The notes under the pieces: model-generated | Seen by the model: the letters and a program-made list of their open reading frames with translations, nothing else | What the model was told of the DNA's origin: nothing | The model's database searches: none | In this document: in pieces, positions 19,282-29,532 of the stretch | Layout: each line of letters begins with the position of its first letter | Numbering within the stretch: position 1 is the stretch's first letter | Made by a program: the position numbers and the translations under genes | Source of the DNA: Acidobacteriota bacterium | GTDB taxonomy: Bacteria; Acidobacteriota; Vicinamibacteria; Vicinamibacterales; UBA8438 | Direction of reading: 5' to 3' | NCBI GenBank assembly: GCA_026708265.1 | Contig: JAPOVI010000070.1 | Location: forward strand, 1-64,000 | DNA length: 64,000 nt

Positions 19282-20193
19282 TTAGGAGATCGGATGCTTC
19301 GAGATCGGGTGCTTCTGGAGGTGGCCGTGGATCGCGTCCGTCAGCACCGACGGATTCCACCAGCTGATGTTGTCATCCGCCTTGGCGAGGTTGTGGATCT
19401 CGGCGTTCGGGATGAGCTTCGCCGCACGCGCGGCCGTCTGTGTGAAGAAGGCCTCGTAGGGCGAGTCGGGCTCGATCAAGAGCGTTGGAGCCTGGATCTT
19501 GGGCAGCGCGTCGAGCGGGTCGCGGTTGTAGAGCGAGTCGTACACACTCTTGCCGCGGCCCTGCGCGTCGGCGGCGAGCAGGAAATCGATCATCATCCCG
19601 TCGAGGTAGTCGAGCCCCATCTCCTGGATCCAGATGTGGCTCGCCTTCGCCGGGGACGGCAGGTAGATGGGGCTCATCACGTTCCGCACGTCGTACTTCC
19701 AGCCCTCGGGTGGCGGATGCTGGGAGTGCAGGAGCCAACGGATCGGGTCGTCCATCGCCCGGGTCCACATGCGCATCAGGTGCGTCCCATCTGCCTCGGT
19801 TCCCCACGTCTTGTAGCCACCGTAGGAGCGGTGCATCTCGTTCATGACGTCGCGCGCTTCCGGGTCCAGGATCGGGAAGCAGAAAAGCGTAAGCGTTGCG
19901 ATCCGATCGGGCCAACCTGCCGCTGCCTCGGCCGAGACCGCCGCACCCGTGTGCAGCCCGTATACATGCGCCTTCTTGATCTCCCTGCGGGCGGGATGTT
20001 CGCGCCCATCGCTTCGGAGTGCTTCGCCGCGTGAGGCTGCGCAGAATTGGCACACTTCGGGCACAGCTTGTGACGCTCTCGACACAGACACGCACGTCCT
20101 TGCTCGGTAGGCTGGAAGCCGGGTGGTGGGGAAAGGGGTGCCCCAGGGGGTGACGAGTTTGGCCACGTCTAGCCTGGACAGGTACTTCGTCAC
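19282..20193 (-). pseudogene. Alpha/beta hydrolase lacking its N-terminal half
   Basis: Recognisable hydrolase starts only at KKAHVYGLHTGAAVSAEAAAGWPDRIATLTLF; upstream residues look non-coding. Confidence 0.6.
20041..20138 (+). repeat. Degenerate copy of intergenic module
   Basis: gcagaattggcacacttcgggcacagcttgtgacgctctcgacacagacacgcacg...ggtaggctggaagccgggtggtgggga. Confidence 0.4.
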
Positions 20194-21934
20194 GGTTGGT
20201 GGGTGCCGACAGGTTCATTACCGGCGTGGTGGCGCCGGTCCTCCTCTTGTCCTCCTACACGCGTCGCCGCGCTCGTCGGCGGCTCTCGTCCCACTGGCAG
20301 AGGCGCTTGCAACGCGGTTCAGCGTGGTTGCTCTTGATACGCCGGGATACGGAAGCTCCGACCCGCTTCCTGGGATCGAGCAGCCCGAGATTCTCGACCA
20401 CGCCGCTGCAACCGCCGAGGTGCTTGGTGCGCTCGGTATCGAGCGATGCGCCCTGTACGGAACCCACACGGGCGCCTCGATCGCGCTTGAGCTCGCGAGC
20501 TCGCGCCCCGACCTCGTCGAGGCTGCCGTGCTCGATGCGCTCCCCATCCTGACGAGTTACGAGAGCGCGTCCTTGCTCCAGAACCTGCCGGCCTACCGAC
20601 CCCAGCCCGACGGAGGTCACCTCACGGCGCTCTGGGAGCGCGTCCGCGCCGAGCATCTCTACTTCCCGTGGTTCGATCAGCGGCCCGCGGCCCGGGTCGA
20701 CGCGCCTATGCCCAGCGCCGCCTGTCTCCATCAGGCCGCCATGGACCTGCTGCGGGCCGGCGAGGGCTACCGTGCCGCGTACGCGGCCACGTTCCGCTAC
20801 TCGTCACAGGCCGCGCTCGCAAGTCTCGAGACTCCCGTCGCGGTGATCGCATGCGAGAACGACCCACAGGCCGCTTGGCTCGAGCGGCTGCCCAGGCTTC
20901 CCGAGTGCGTGGAGACCGCGCGCCTCGCAGGTGGGCGGGACGAGCTGTGCAGCTGGATCGCCGGCTTCGCAGCGCGGCATCTCAGTGAGGCATCCGTTCC
21001 TGAGCCGCCTTCCTGGAGCGCGATCCCCGACCGCATGACGCGGACGTACGTGAAGACTTCAGTGGGTCAGCTCCATGTGCGTGGACGCCCCGGCGAGGAC
21101 GAGCGGCCTCTGGTCGTCTTCCATGCATCGCCGGGCTCGGCAAGGATGCTGCACCGTCACATCATCGAGCTGATGCGCAGCAGGCCGGTGCTCGCGATCG
21201 ACACGCTCGGCAACGGCGAGTCGGACAAGCCGCCGGGTTGGGAGCACCCGACCAGCTGGGAGCCCACCGGGCCCCGGCTGCCGCGAAGTCAGGTCGATCC
21301 GGAGGCTCCTTGGATTACCCCCGGGATCGCCGACTACGCCGCCTCCGTCGTGGAGCTGATCGACGCGCTGGGCCTCGAAGAGCTCGATCTCTACGGCTCG
21401 CACACCGGCGGGTCGATCGCGATCGAGGTGGCAGTTGCACTCGGGCCCGACCGCGCGCGAAACGTCATCGTCGATGGCCTCGCGATGTTCTCCGAGGCTG
21501 AGCGCGACGATCTCCTGGCGTGTTACACACCGCCGCTCGAACCCCGGTGGGACGGGGCGCACCTCCCCTGGGCATGGGCGTTCCTCCGCGCGCAAACCGA
21601 GTTCTGGCCCTGGTACTACCAGACTCGCGAAGGGATCCGCTGGGTCGAGCCTATCCCGGCGAAGGCGCTCCACACCTGGGTTGTCGAGCTCCTGAAGAGT
21701 GGGCATACCTACCCGCTGGCTTACAATGCCGCCTTCGCCTATCGAGCCGCCGGGCGGCTCCCGCACCTGCGGTCGCGCACGCTCATTGCGGCGACATCCG
21801 ATGACATGCTCGCTGAGTGCTCGGCCTCAGGTGCCCGGCTTGCGCCGAATGCTGTCGCGCGAGATCTCCCGCCCGATCCCGATCAGCAATGCGAGCTGCT
21901 CGTGCGGTTTCTGGGCGGTGACGACCTGGGGTAG
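20123..21934 (+). CDS. Tandem two-domain alpha/beta hydrolase (GxHTG elbows)
   Basis: Domain 1: PLVLLHASPRSSAALVPL...LYGTHTGASIALELA; domain 2: PLVVFHASPGSARMLHRHI...LYGSHTGGSIAIEVA. Confidence 0.85.
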   Translation: MVGKGVPQGVTSLATSSLDRYFVTVGGCRQVHYRRGGAGPPLVLLHASPRSSAALVPLAEALATRFSVVALDTPGYGSSDPLPGIEQPEILDHAAATAEVLGALGIERCALYGTHTGASIALELASSRPDLVEAAVLDALPILTSYESASLLQNLPAYRPQPDGGHLTALWERVRAEHLYFPWFDQRPAARVDAPMPSAACLHQAAMDLLRAGEGYRAAYAATFRYSSQAALASLETPVAVIACENDPQAAWLERLPRLPECVETARLAGGRDELCSWIAGFAARHLSEASVPEPPSWSAIPDRMTRTYVKTSVGQLHVRGRPGEDERPLVVFHASPGSARMLHRHIIELMRSRPVLAIDTLGNGESDKPPGWEHPTSWEPTGPRLPRSQVDPEAPWITPGIADYAASVVELIDALGLEELDLYGSHTGGSIAIEVAVALGPDRARNVIVDGLAMFSEAERDDLLACYTPPLEPRWDGAHLPWAWAFLRAQTEFWPWYYQTREGIRWVEPIPAKALHTWVVELLKSGHTYPLAYNAAFAYRAAGRLPHLRSRTLIAATSDDMLAECSASGARLAPNAVARDLPPDPDQQCELLVRFLGGDDLG

Positions 21935-22217
21935 GAGGGAGCCCGGGCGGTTGTTCCATCTGGCTTCGTTCTGGCTGCTGTCGTGGCTTTGGTTGGTGGC
22001 CGGGCCGTTGCGGGGCCATGTGGGCGGTCTGGGCCATGAGGTCGAGCCAGCCGGAGAGACGGGTGGGTCTCGACCGGGTTCCCGCCCGTTGTCGTGGGCC
22101 GCGGGCCGAGCCAGCAGGCACTTGGTGACGTCTCTGGGTGTCGCTGCAGTGGCCGGGCAGGCCCAGCCGCCGCAGCTGATCCCCGCGCACGAGTTGCCCG
22201 CACCGGCTGCGACGTAA

Positions 22218-22303
22218 GGCAGCCTGTCCCCCACCCACCAGCCGGGGGAGGGTAGCCCAGAAAGGCGCACTGGTTTGTCACGAAAGCGTCACGAGACTGC
22301 GCC
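22218..22303 (-). repeat. Intergenic phased-repeat module, copy 7 (three-unit form)
   Basis: Reverse complement: CGTGACGCTTT CGTGACAAAC CAGTGCGCCTTTCT GGGCTACCCTCCCCCGGCTGGTGGGTGGGGGACAGG. Confidence 0.82.
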
Positions 22304-22758
22304 GATTCTGCGCGCAGCCGCGCCGCCTGGCTGTGCCGCAGGCTCAGGGGAAACCTCCCTCCCGGACCTCCCCAGGGCCGCGACGGTAGCTCAGCCTGCT
22401 CGGGGCTGTGCCGCCGACGCAGCGGGAAGTGCCTGGCGAGGCCTGGCGTTGTGCCCAATGAGGCATCGGGGCGTTGCTGCCCCTGCGCCCGGCGAGGGCC
22501 GGCCCGTTCCCTGCGGACGCCGGCGGTCATCGAGGCTGACGCCGGCCGCCGGTGATGGCTCCCTCGCCACCACCCGGCGCCTTCCCCACGGGCTCCTCAG
22601 CAGCCCCAACCTCTGAGGCCACTCGGCTTGGTTGGTCGCGCCGCCGGTGTCATCGCGGCATGGCCCTCAACAGCTCCAATCTCCCAGGCCCCGGCCTCTG
22701 AGGCCATCCGGCTCGGGCAGCCGTGCTACGGGTCTCCGGCGCGTCGAGGTCAGACCGG

Positions 22759-23193
22759 TCAGCTGCTGATCGTCTCGGTGCCGTACGGGCGGTCCTTCGG
22801 GAAGGAGACATGCTCGAAGACGATTACCCACCGGCCGTCCACGCGCTCGAGGATCCAGGTGGCCCGCTGCTCAACCTCGATCTCCCCTTCCCCGTCCGCG
22901 GGGACGAACCGTGACCGGGTCGTGCCGCCAACCCAGCCCAGATCACCGTCGCGCCCGGCTCGGGCATCATCGGTCAGCTCGATCGTCGAGAAGCTCACCT
23001 GGTCGAGGAGGCCACGCCACGCGGTGGCGTTCGTCTCCTTCTCAAACCCCTCGATCTTGCCCTCCCAGCCTTCGAGGAAGATGAAGAGGCGGTCTTCCTG
23101 CAGGTAGCGGCTCTGAATGCGCTCGATGTCCTTGGCGAGGATCGCGTCGATCAGGTCATCAACTGCCGCTCGTACCTCGCGAGGGTCTTGCAT
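22759..23193 (-). CDS. SnoaL/NTF2-fold protein
   Basis: MQDPREVRAAVDDLIDAILAKDIERIQSRYLQEDRLFIFLEGWEGKIEGFEKETNATAWRGLL...DGRWVIVFEHVSFP. Confidence 0.75.
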   Translation of the reverse strand: MQDPREVRAAVDDLIDAILAKDIERIQSRYLQEDRLFIFLEGWEGKIEGFEKETNATAWRGLLDQVSFSTIELTDDARAGRDGDLGWVGGTTRSRFVPADGEGEIEVEQRATWILERVDGRWVIVFEHVSFPKDRPYGTETISS

Positions 23194-23213
23194 CCCTTCC
23201 TCCTGGCTGCCGT

Positions 23214-24056
23214 GTGAGAATGGTCCACCGTAACGCAGAACGGCACCCGGTGACAGACGACGACACTATCCGCCATCTCATCCAGACTCGGCACGGGGCC
23301 ATGCACGTGCGGGTGACGGGCGAGCAGGACGACGCGCCCCCGCTTGTGCTGCTGCATATGTCGCCGCTCTCCGGACGGATGTTTGATCGGGTCGTCCCGT
23401 TGCTCGCGCGCGGTCGGCAGGTCGTGGTTCCTGACCGGCTGGGCTTTGGGTACTCCGACCGTCTGGCCGAGCGCATGCCACTGTCTGAGTACGCTCTCGC
23501 GACCCTGGATGCGTTCGATGCCATTGGTGTGCGGCAGTTCGATGTGGTCGGCATCCACACCGGCTCGACCGAGGCGGTCGAGCTTGCGACCGCGCACGCT
23601 GACCGTATCCGCCGCGTTGGCATCGTCGCGATCCCCGTTTTCACAGAAGCGGAGCTCGCCGCGTTCAAGGGCCACTATTTCGAGCCTCCTGAGCCCGCGG
23701 CCGACGGGTCGCATCTGACGTGGGTGTGGGAGTGGTGGCGCGAACATCAGCAGAAGCAGCCGGGCTGGACGATCGAGCTCATGCACGACCGCGCGGTCGA
23801 CCACATGGATTCCTGGCCCTTCTTCTGGTGGACGTACCACTCGGTCTTCGACTATCCGATCGCCGATCGCCTGGCGCGGGTCGAGCAACCCTTCCTCGTG
23901 CTGGCGCCGCACGATGACCTCTGGCCGCAGACGCAGAACGGGCGGCAGTACCTGCCAGAGCACGCCCAGTTCCTCGAGCTTCCGCACCTGGCGCTCGAGA
24001 TCTTCAACGTGGCAACCGAGAAAGTAGCCGGCTGCGTCGAAGAGTTCCTCGCGTGA
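23214..24056 (+). CDS. Alpha/beta hydrolase (GIHTG elbow)
   Basis: PPLVLLHMSPLSGRMFDRVVPLLARGRQVVVPDRLGFGYSD; VGIHTGSTEAVELA. Confidence 0.85.
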   Translation: MRMVHRNAERHPVTDDDTIRHLIQTRHGAMHVRVTGEQDDAPPLVLLHMSPLSGRMFDRVVPLLARGRQVVVPDRLGFGYSDRLAERMPLSEYALATLDAFDAIGVRQFDVVGIHTGSTEAVELATAHADRIRRVGIVAIPVFTEAELAAFKGHYFEPPEPAADGSHLTWVWEWWREHQQKQPGWTIELMHDRAVDHMDSWPFFWWTYHSVFDYPIADRLARVEQPFLVLAPHDDLWPQTQNGRQYLPEHAQFLELPHLALEIFNVATEKVAGCVEEFLA

Positions 24057-24841
24057 GCCCGCACACCCTGCTCGACACGCGGGAGCTGCCCTGGGAGGAC
24101 AACCCTGGCATCCCCGGCGGCAAGATGAAGGTGCTCGCTCGTGCCTCGGAGGGTTGGCCGTCGGTGATCCTCAACTGGCTGCCTCCGGGCATCGGTGAGG
24201 GCGCTGAGCCCCACCGCCACTACCACCGGACGGTTCGCGAGCACGGGCTCGTGCTCCACGGCGAGCTGCCGATGGTCGAGTTCGAGAGCCTCGAAGCTGA
24301 GCGAGGCGCTGCCGTGCTCTTCCGGGAGGGCTACTGCATGGACCGCAGCCCAGGATCCGTGCATGGGCTCGATCCGCGCTTCACCTCGCAGATCGGCTTC
24401 ACGATTCTCGAGTGGCGCACCGGCACCGGTACCTACCTGACCGAGGAGGGAGCCTGTGAGGAGAGCATCGTCTTGCCCGCGCCGGCCGAGGTTGACGAGC
24501 TGGCGCCCAGCGGTCGGCCGGGCGTTGTGGTCGATGGCCCCGCGCTTCGCCTGCTCGACACGCGCGAGCTGCCAGGCGAGGAGCTGGACGAGTGGCCGGG
24601 CGCCCGCATTCAGCGGGTGGCGCTCGGTGCGGATGGCTCAACGACCACGGCGATCGTCCAGCTTGCTCCTGGCGCCGCCGACCCGTCGAGCGCGATCTGC
24701 GCGGACGCCGCCCGCGCCTACGTGCTCGAGGGCCAGATCGTGCTCGGTAGTGGCCGGGTGCTGCGCGCTGGCTGCTACGCCGACCCGGTGCTCGGCACTT
24801 GCGTGGCTGGTGCCACGGGTGGCCGGGTGCTTCGCTTCTAG
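24053..24841 (+). CDS. Bicupin-like protein
   Basis: LLDTRELPWEDNPGIPGGKMKVLARASEGWPSVILNWLPPG...LLDTRELPGEELDEWPGARIQRVALGADGSTTTAIVQLAPG: two similar halves. Confidence 0.7.
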   Translation: MSPHTLLDTRELPWEDNPGIPGGKMKVLARASEGWPSVILNWLPPGIGEGAEPHRHYHRTVREHGLVLHGELPMVEFESLEAERGAAVLFREGYCMDRSPGSVHGLDPRFTSQIGFTILEWRTGTGTYLTEEGACEESIVLPAPAEVDELAPSGRPGVVVDGPALRLLDTRELPGEELDEWPGARIQRVALGADGSTTTAIVQLAPGAADPSSAICADAARAYVLEGQIVLGSGRVLRAGCYADPVLGTCVAGATGGRVLRF

Positions 24842-24863
24842 CTTCTATGTCCCTCGCAGAGTC

Positions 24864-25805
24864 CTAGCGGAAGGCGGGGATCACCTCGCCCGCGAACAGC
24901 TCGATGTCGTCGTAGTTGATGCCGTCGATGAGGATCACGCCGAAGTGCTGGACGCCGGCTGCCTCGTAGGCTGCTAGCTGCTCGACGATGCTGCTGGGAT
25001 CGCCGGCAAGCACCATCTTCGCGGCGTTCTCCTCGCTCAGCCCGAAGGCCTCCGCGATCTGTCGGCGGCGTCCAAGCGCAGTGTCTGCGTTGTCATTGAC
25101 GACAACGACGAGGGAGAGGTTGGTCTCGATCTCAGCCGGGTCACGCCCGACCTCCTCGCAGCGCTGCCGGAGGACGGCGTACTTTGCCGCGAACTCCTCG
25201 GGCGAGACCCCGGTGTCGCCGGGTGGCATGTTCCACTGGTCGGCGTAGAGCGCGGTCGTGCGCAGCGTCAGCTTCTCACCGCTGCCGCCGACCATGATCG
25301 GCGGGTGCGGTGACTGCACAGGCTTTGGCTCGCAGGGCGCGTCGGTGATCGTGTAGTAGCAGCCCTCAAAGGTGAAGCGCCTGTCGGTCCAGAGCCCCCT
25401 GAGGATCTGGAGCGACTCGGCCAGACGATCGGCGCGCTCGCGGACGCTGCCGAGATGGATGCCGAATGCGTCGTGCTCGGGCTCGAAGTAGCCCGCGCCC
25501 ATCCCGACGATCAGTCGGCCACCGCTGATGGCATCGACGGTGGCGCACATCTTGGCGACGAGCGCCGGGTGGCGAAACGTGTTCGAGCTGACCATCACGC
25601 CAATCTGCACGCGCGAGGTCTCGCTCGCCATCGCCGCGAGCATCGTCCAGCCCTCGTAGATTGGATCTTCGGGATTCGGGCTCAGAGGCAGCAGGTGGTC
25701 GAAGTTCCAAGCCGAGTCGTACCCGAGCGAGTCCGCCTTCCTCCACACCTCCAGCAGTGCCTGCCATGACGTGTTCTGTGGGCCTGTTCCGATGCCGAAC
25801 TTCAC
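24864..25805 (-). CDS. LLM-class F420-dependent oxidoreductase
   Basis: MKFGIGTGPQNTSWQALLEVWRKADSLGYDSAWNFDHLLPL; GGRLIVGMGAGYFEPEHDAFGI. Confidence 0.9.
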   Translation of the reverse strand: MKFGIGTGPQNTSWQALLEVWRKADSLGYDSAWNFDHLLPLSPNPEDPIYEGWTMLAAMASETSRVQIGVMVSSNTFRHPALVAKMCATVDAISGGRLIVGMGAGYFEPEHDAFGIHLGSVRERADRLAESLQILRGLWTDRRFTFEGCYYTITDAPCEPKPVQSPHPPIMVGGSGEKLTLRTTALYADQWNMPPGDTGVSPEEFAAKYAVLRQRCEEVGRDPAEIETNLSLVVVVNDNADTALGRRRQIAEAFGLSEENAAKMVLAGDPSSIVEQLAAYEAAGVQHFGVILIDGINYDDIELFAGEVIPAFR

Positions 25806-26851
25806 GTGTGCTTCACCTCCGCAAGGGTTGCAATGATCCGTTGCGTCTGCTCGATCGTCACCTCACGGGGATGCCCGAGAGGCGGCATGAGCTCGACGAA
25901 GTCCATGTGCTCTGCGTAGTGCTCAAGCTTATGGGCGATCTGCTCGGGCGTTCCGGCCAAGGACAGCGCGTCAACCATGCGGTTGGTCACGGCGGCTGTC
26001 ATGCCCGCTTCATCCCTGGCTGCCCATGCCGCGCTGCCACGCTCGAGCTCCTCGCCGAAGCCGTGAAAATCGAGCAACGGCGCAAGGTAGGGGACGGAGA
26101 AGTAGAAGCCGATCCCCGGCCGCGCGAGCTCTCGGGCTTCGTCGGGATCATCGGAGACCGCTGCGATCGCGAGCGCACCGACGTCGATATCGCCGCGCGT
26201 TCGCCCGCCCAGCACAAGCCCGCGGTCGAGGGCGGGCAGGGCGTGCCCAATCAGCCAGTCGAGCGAGAGCATGAGGTTGAAGACAACGCCGTCGCCGACC
26301 TCGCCGGCCAGCTCGATTGCCCCGGGCCGCGTGACGCCGAAGTAGAGCGGGACGGGCGCCCAGTCGGGCAGCTGGTGCTCGTAGGAGCTGATTCGGTAGA
26401 AGGGGCCCTCGTATGAGACTGGGCTGCCGGGGCTTGCGGCCCAGGCGGCGCGAATCGCCGCCGCGAGATCCCGCAGCCGCTCGACCGGCCGCTCGTAGCT
26501 GATGTCGTACCACCGCTCGCTGACGTTGCGCGGCGAGGTGCCGAGGCCCATGCGAAAGCGGCCGCCTGAGAGAGCGGCCAGCGTCGAGGCGCCGAGCGCG
26601 AACGTGACCGGGGTCCGCGTCCAGTGAACGACTGACGTGACGAGCTCCACTCGCTTAGTCCGCTGGGCAAGCGCCCCGACCACCGCGAAGTTCTCGGTGA
26701 CGCCCTCGCCTGCCGCGACCAGGTCGAGCTTGGCCGCCTCTGCCTGTGCAGCCAGGTCAATCGACTCGGGCAGCCGGACGCCGGGCAGGCCAATGACGAT
26801 GCCGGTGCGGAGCGCGCTGAGTCGGTGGCACTCGTTGCCTACGCTAGACAT
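25802..26851 (-). CDS. LLM-class F420-dependent oxidoreductase
   Basis: LDLVAAGEGVTENFAVVGALAQRTKRVELVTSVVHWTRTPVTFALGASTLAALSGGRFRMGLGTSPRNV. Confidence 0.9.
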   Translation of the reverse strand: MSSVGNECHRLSALRTGIVIGLPGVRLPESIDLAAQAEAAKLDLVAAGEGVTENFAVVGALAQRTKRVELVTSVVHWTRTPVTFALGASTLAALSGGRFRMGLGTSPRNVSERWYDISYERPVERLRDLAAAIRAAWAASPGSPVSYEGPFYRISSYEHQLPDWAPVPLYFGVTRPGAIELAGEVGDGVVFNLMLSLDWLIGHALPALDRGLVLGGRTRGDIDVGALAIAAVSDDPDEARELARPGIGFYFSVPYLAPLLDFHGFGEELERGSAAWAARDEAGMTAAVTNRMVDALSLAGTPEQIAHKLEHYAEHMDFVELMPPLGHPREVTIEQTQRIIATLAEVKHT

Positions 26852-26907
26852 CCGTCAGAGTGTCACGGTTGGCCAGGCCGGCCGCAACCAGCTACGGAAG
26901 GAGCAGC

Positions 26908-27702
26908 ATGCCAAGGAGTCGACGCTACCTCGTGGATACGGGCGAAGGTCAGATGCACGTGCGCACGGTTGGCGAGGGCGGCACGCCCCTCGTGCTGCTT
27001 CACAGTCAGGTCGTGTCGAGCCGCTGGTACGACTACGCGGCGCCTCTGCTCGCAGCCGACCGCCTCGTGGTCATGCCGGACCGGATCGGCTACGGCGACT
27101 CCGATCCGGCCGATCGACCGCTCAGCTTTCCTCAGTTTGCCGTTCTCACCCTTGAGGCGCTCGACGCACTCGACGTCGTGACCTTCGATGCCTCGGGCAT
27201 CCACTCTGGCGGCATCGAGGCCATCGAGCTCGCCGTCCTCGCGCCCGATCGAGTTCGGCGAGTCGCGGCAATCTCGGCCCCGGTGTTCACCGACGAGGAG
27301 CGACCGGCCATCAAGGAGGCGTTCGGGCCGCCGCCGGAGCTGGCAGACGACGGCTCCCACCTCGAGTTTGCGTGGGGATGGTGGAAGAGCGCTCAGCCTG
27401 AGGGCGTCGGGCTCGACGTGGTGCAGACCTGGCTGGTCGATCACCTGAAGGCCTGGCCGAACTACTGGTGGACGTTTGGGCAGGCCATCGACTACCCGAT
27501 GGCGGAGAAGCTGCCCCAGATCACCCAGCCGTTCATGCTGCTGGTGCCACACGATGACATCCACGAGCAGACGCAGCGCGCGATTCCGCTGCTTCCCGAG
27601 GGGGCTGAGGTGGTCGACCTTCCGACGATAGTGAACGTCATGGGCGTCCTCACTACGCACGTCGAGGAGGTCTGCGAGCACCTCCGGAGGTTTCTTGGGT
27701 GA
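26908..27702 (+). CDS. Alpha/beta hydrolase (GIHSG elbow)
   Basis: PLVLLHSQVVSSRWYDYAAPLLAADRLVVMPDRIGYGDSD; ASGIHSGGIEAIELA. Confidence 0.85.
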   Translation: MPRSRRYLVDTGEGQMHVRTVGEGGTPLVLLHSQVVSSRWYDYAAPLLAADRLVVMPDRIGYGDSDPADRPLSFPQFAVLTLEALDALDVVTFDASGIHSGGIEAIELAVLAPDRVRRVAAISAPVFTDEERPAIKEAFGPPPELADDGSHLEFAWGWWKSAQPEGVGLDVVQTWLVDHLKAWPNYWWTFGQAIDYPMAEKLPQITQPFMLLVPHDDIHEQTQRAIPLLPEGAEVVDLPTIVNVMGVLTTHVEEVCEHLRRFLG

Positions 27703-29141
27703 GCAGGGAGACGTTCGAGAGCGGGGAGACGTTCGACGCAGTCATCGTCGGTGCGGGCACGGCAGGGATGCCCTGTGCGATCACCGCCGCGCAGCATGGA
27801 GCGCGGGTCGCCGTCGTCGAGAAGACCGCCGAGGTTGGAGGCTCGCTGCACGTGAGCGCGGGCAGCATGTCGGCTGCCGGAACCCGCCGGCAGCGCGAGC
27901 GGGGTATTGACGACGACCCGCGGCTGCACCTCGACGACATCATCCGAATCACGAGGGGAACGGCAAATCCAGCGCTTGCGCGCCTTGCCGTCGAAGAGGC
28001 CCCTCACGCAGTCGACTGGCTCGACGAGCTCGGTTACGCCTTCGACGAGGCAACCCCGCTCATCTACTCGGGCTATGAGCCCTACTCGCGCGCCCGGGTG
28101 TACTTCGGTCAGGATCTGGCGCGCTCGATCTACGTCGTGCTACGACCGCTGTGGGACGAGCACGTCGCGGCGGGTCGCATCGTCCCGTTCCTCGAGACGT
28201 CGCTTCAGAGCCTCCTTCTGGACGAACAGCGTGTCGTCGGCGTCACCGCCTGCAGGAAGACCGGCGAGCTTACGCTCCGCTCCCAGGCCGTCGTGCTCGC
28301 AACGGGCGGGTACGGCTCGAACCCAGAGCTGTTCAGCGAGCTCACGCCGGGCAGTCCACGGCTGGTGAGCGCAACCCGCCTGTCCTCCACCGGCGACGGG
28401 CTGCAGATCGCGCGCGAGCACGGCGCTGCCGTTCGCGGTACGGAGCATTACCTGGGCACGATTGGGGGGATCGAGGAGGAGCCGGGCTCAGGCCGTTCGG
28501 ACTGGTGGGCCGGCTACGCGAACATCTATCCGTCCGAGCGCCCGCCGGCCGAGATCCACGTGAATGGGCACGGAGTGCGCTTCGTTGCTGAGGATCATCC
28601 GAGCCCCGACCTTCGGCAGCGCATCCAGCTCGAGCAGCCCGATGGGAAGCTCTGGGTTGTCTTCGGCGCGGGTGCGCTCAAGGCCGGTGAGCCGCTCGTG
28701 CCCCAGTGGGATGCCGCGACGTTCCGCCGCAAGGCGAGGGAGGGCCGCTGTGCCTTCAGCGCGTCGACACTGCGGGAGCTCGCCGGTCGGGCCGGTATCG
28801 ATGCCGACGGGCTGGAGCGCACGGTGAGGGCGTGGAACGAGGCTGTACGAACTGGGGTCGACCCGCTTGGGCGTCGCGAGCCCGGTCCACCGATCGACAC
28901 GCCCCCCTACTACGCGCTGCTGACGCACCCAATTTCGCTGCTCACGTTCGCCGGTCTCGCCGTCGACACCGACCTCCGCGTCCTCAGCGAGAGTGGCGTG
29001 CCGATCGAAGGTCTCCATGCGATCGGCGAGGTCATCGGTGGCAGCGCGGTCACCGGCAACGCCTTCTGCACGGGCATGATGGTGACCCCCGCGCTCAGCT
29101 TCGGCCGGATCGTCGGCCGCAGGCTCACCGTCTCGGTCTAA
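27699..29141 (+). CDS. FAD-dependent oxidoreductase (fumarate reductase / 3-ketosteroid dehydrogenase-like flavoprotein)
   Basis: FDAVIVGAGTAGMPCAITAAQHGARVAVVEKTAEVGGSLHVSAG...GLHAIGEVIGGSAVTGNAFCTGMMVTPALSFGRIVG. Confidence 0.88.
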   Translation: MSRETFESGETFDAVIVGAGTAGMPCAITAAQHGARVAVVEKTAEVGGSLHVSAGSMSAAGTRRQRERGIDDDPRLHLDDIIRITRGTANPALARLAVEEAPHAVDWLDELGYAFDEATPLIYSGYEPYSRARVYFGQDLARSIYVVLRPLWDEHVAAGRIVPFLETSLQSLLLDEQRVVGVTACRKTGELTLRSQAVVLATGGYGSNPELFSELTPGSPRLVSATRLSSTGDGLQIAREHGAAVRGTEHYLGTIGGIEEEPGSGRSDWWAGYANIYPSERPPAEIHVNGHGVRFVAEDHPSPDLRQRIQLEQPDGKLWVVFGAGALKAGEPLVPQWDAATFRRKAREGRCAFSASTLRELAGRAGIDADGLERTVRAWNEAVRTGVDPLGRREPGPPIDTPPYYALLTHPISLLTFAGLAVDTDLRVLSESGVPIEGLHAIGEVIGGSAVTGNAFCTGMMVTPALSFGRIVGRRLTVSV

Positions 29142-29532
29142 TGCTGAGCGTCTGGGCATGCGCTGACTCCGAGATGGAGAGATGGTTGCTCATCCCGGTT
29201 TCTTCTTGTAGGCGCTGTGGACGATGTTGCCTGGGGCTCTTCCTCTTGTGAGTGTTCCCGGTGTGGGCGGGGTCGCGGTTGTCGTTCGTGAGGTAGTGGT
29301 TGACGTCGCCTTTGAGCGCTGTCTGTTCTAGGACGAGTCCCGGATGAACCGGGATGGCAGCCAGGGGCAGCCCCGTTCGCTCATCCACAGCGACGGACCA
29401 TTGACCGCTGGCTCCCTCCGCGTCTGAGGTCTGGCGGAGCGGCGTCCGTGGCGCTGGCCTGGCGGGCACGGCAGCGCGGAACGGCCTGACGGCGCGGTTG
29501 GGTTGCGCGCCCGGGCCGTGCAACTGCGGACA

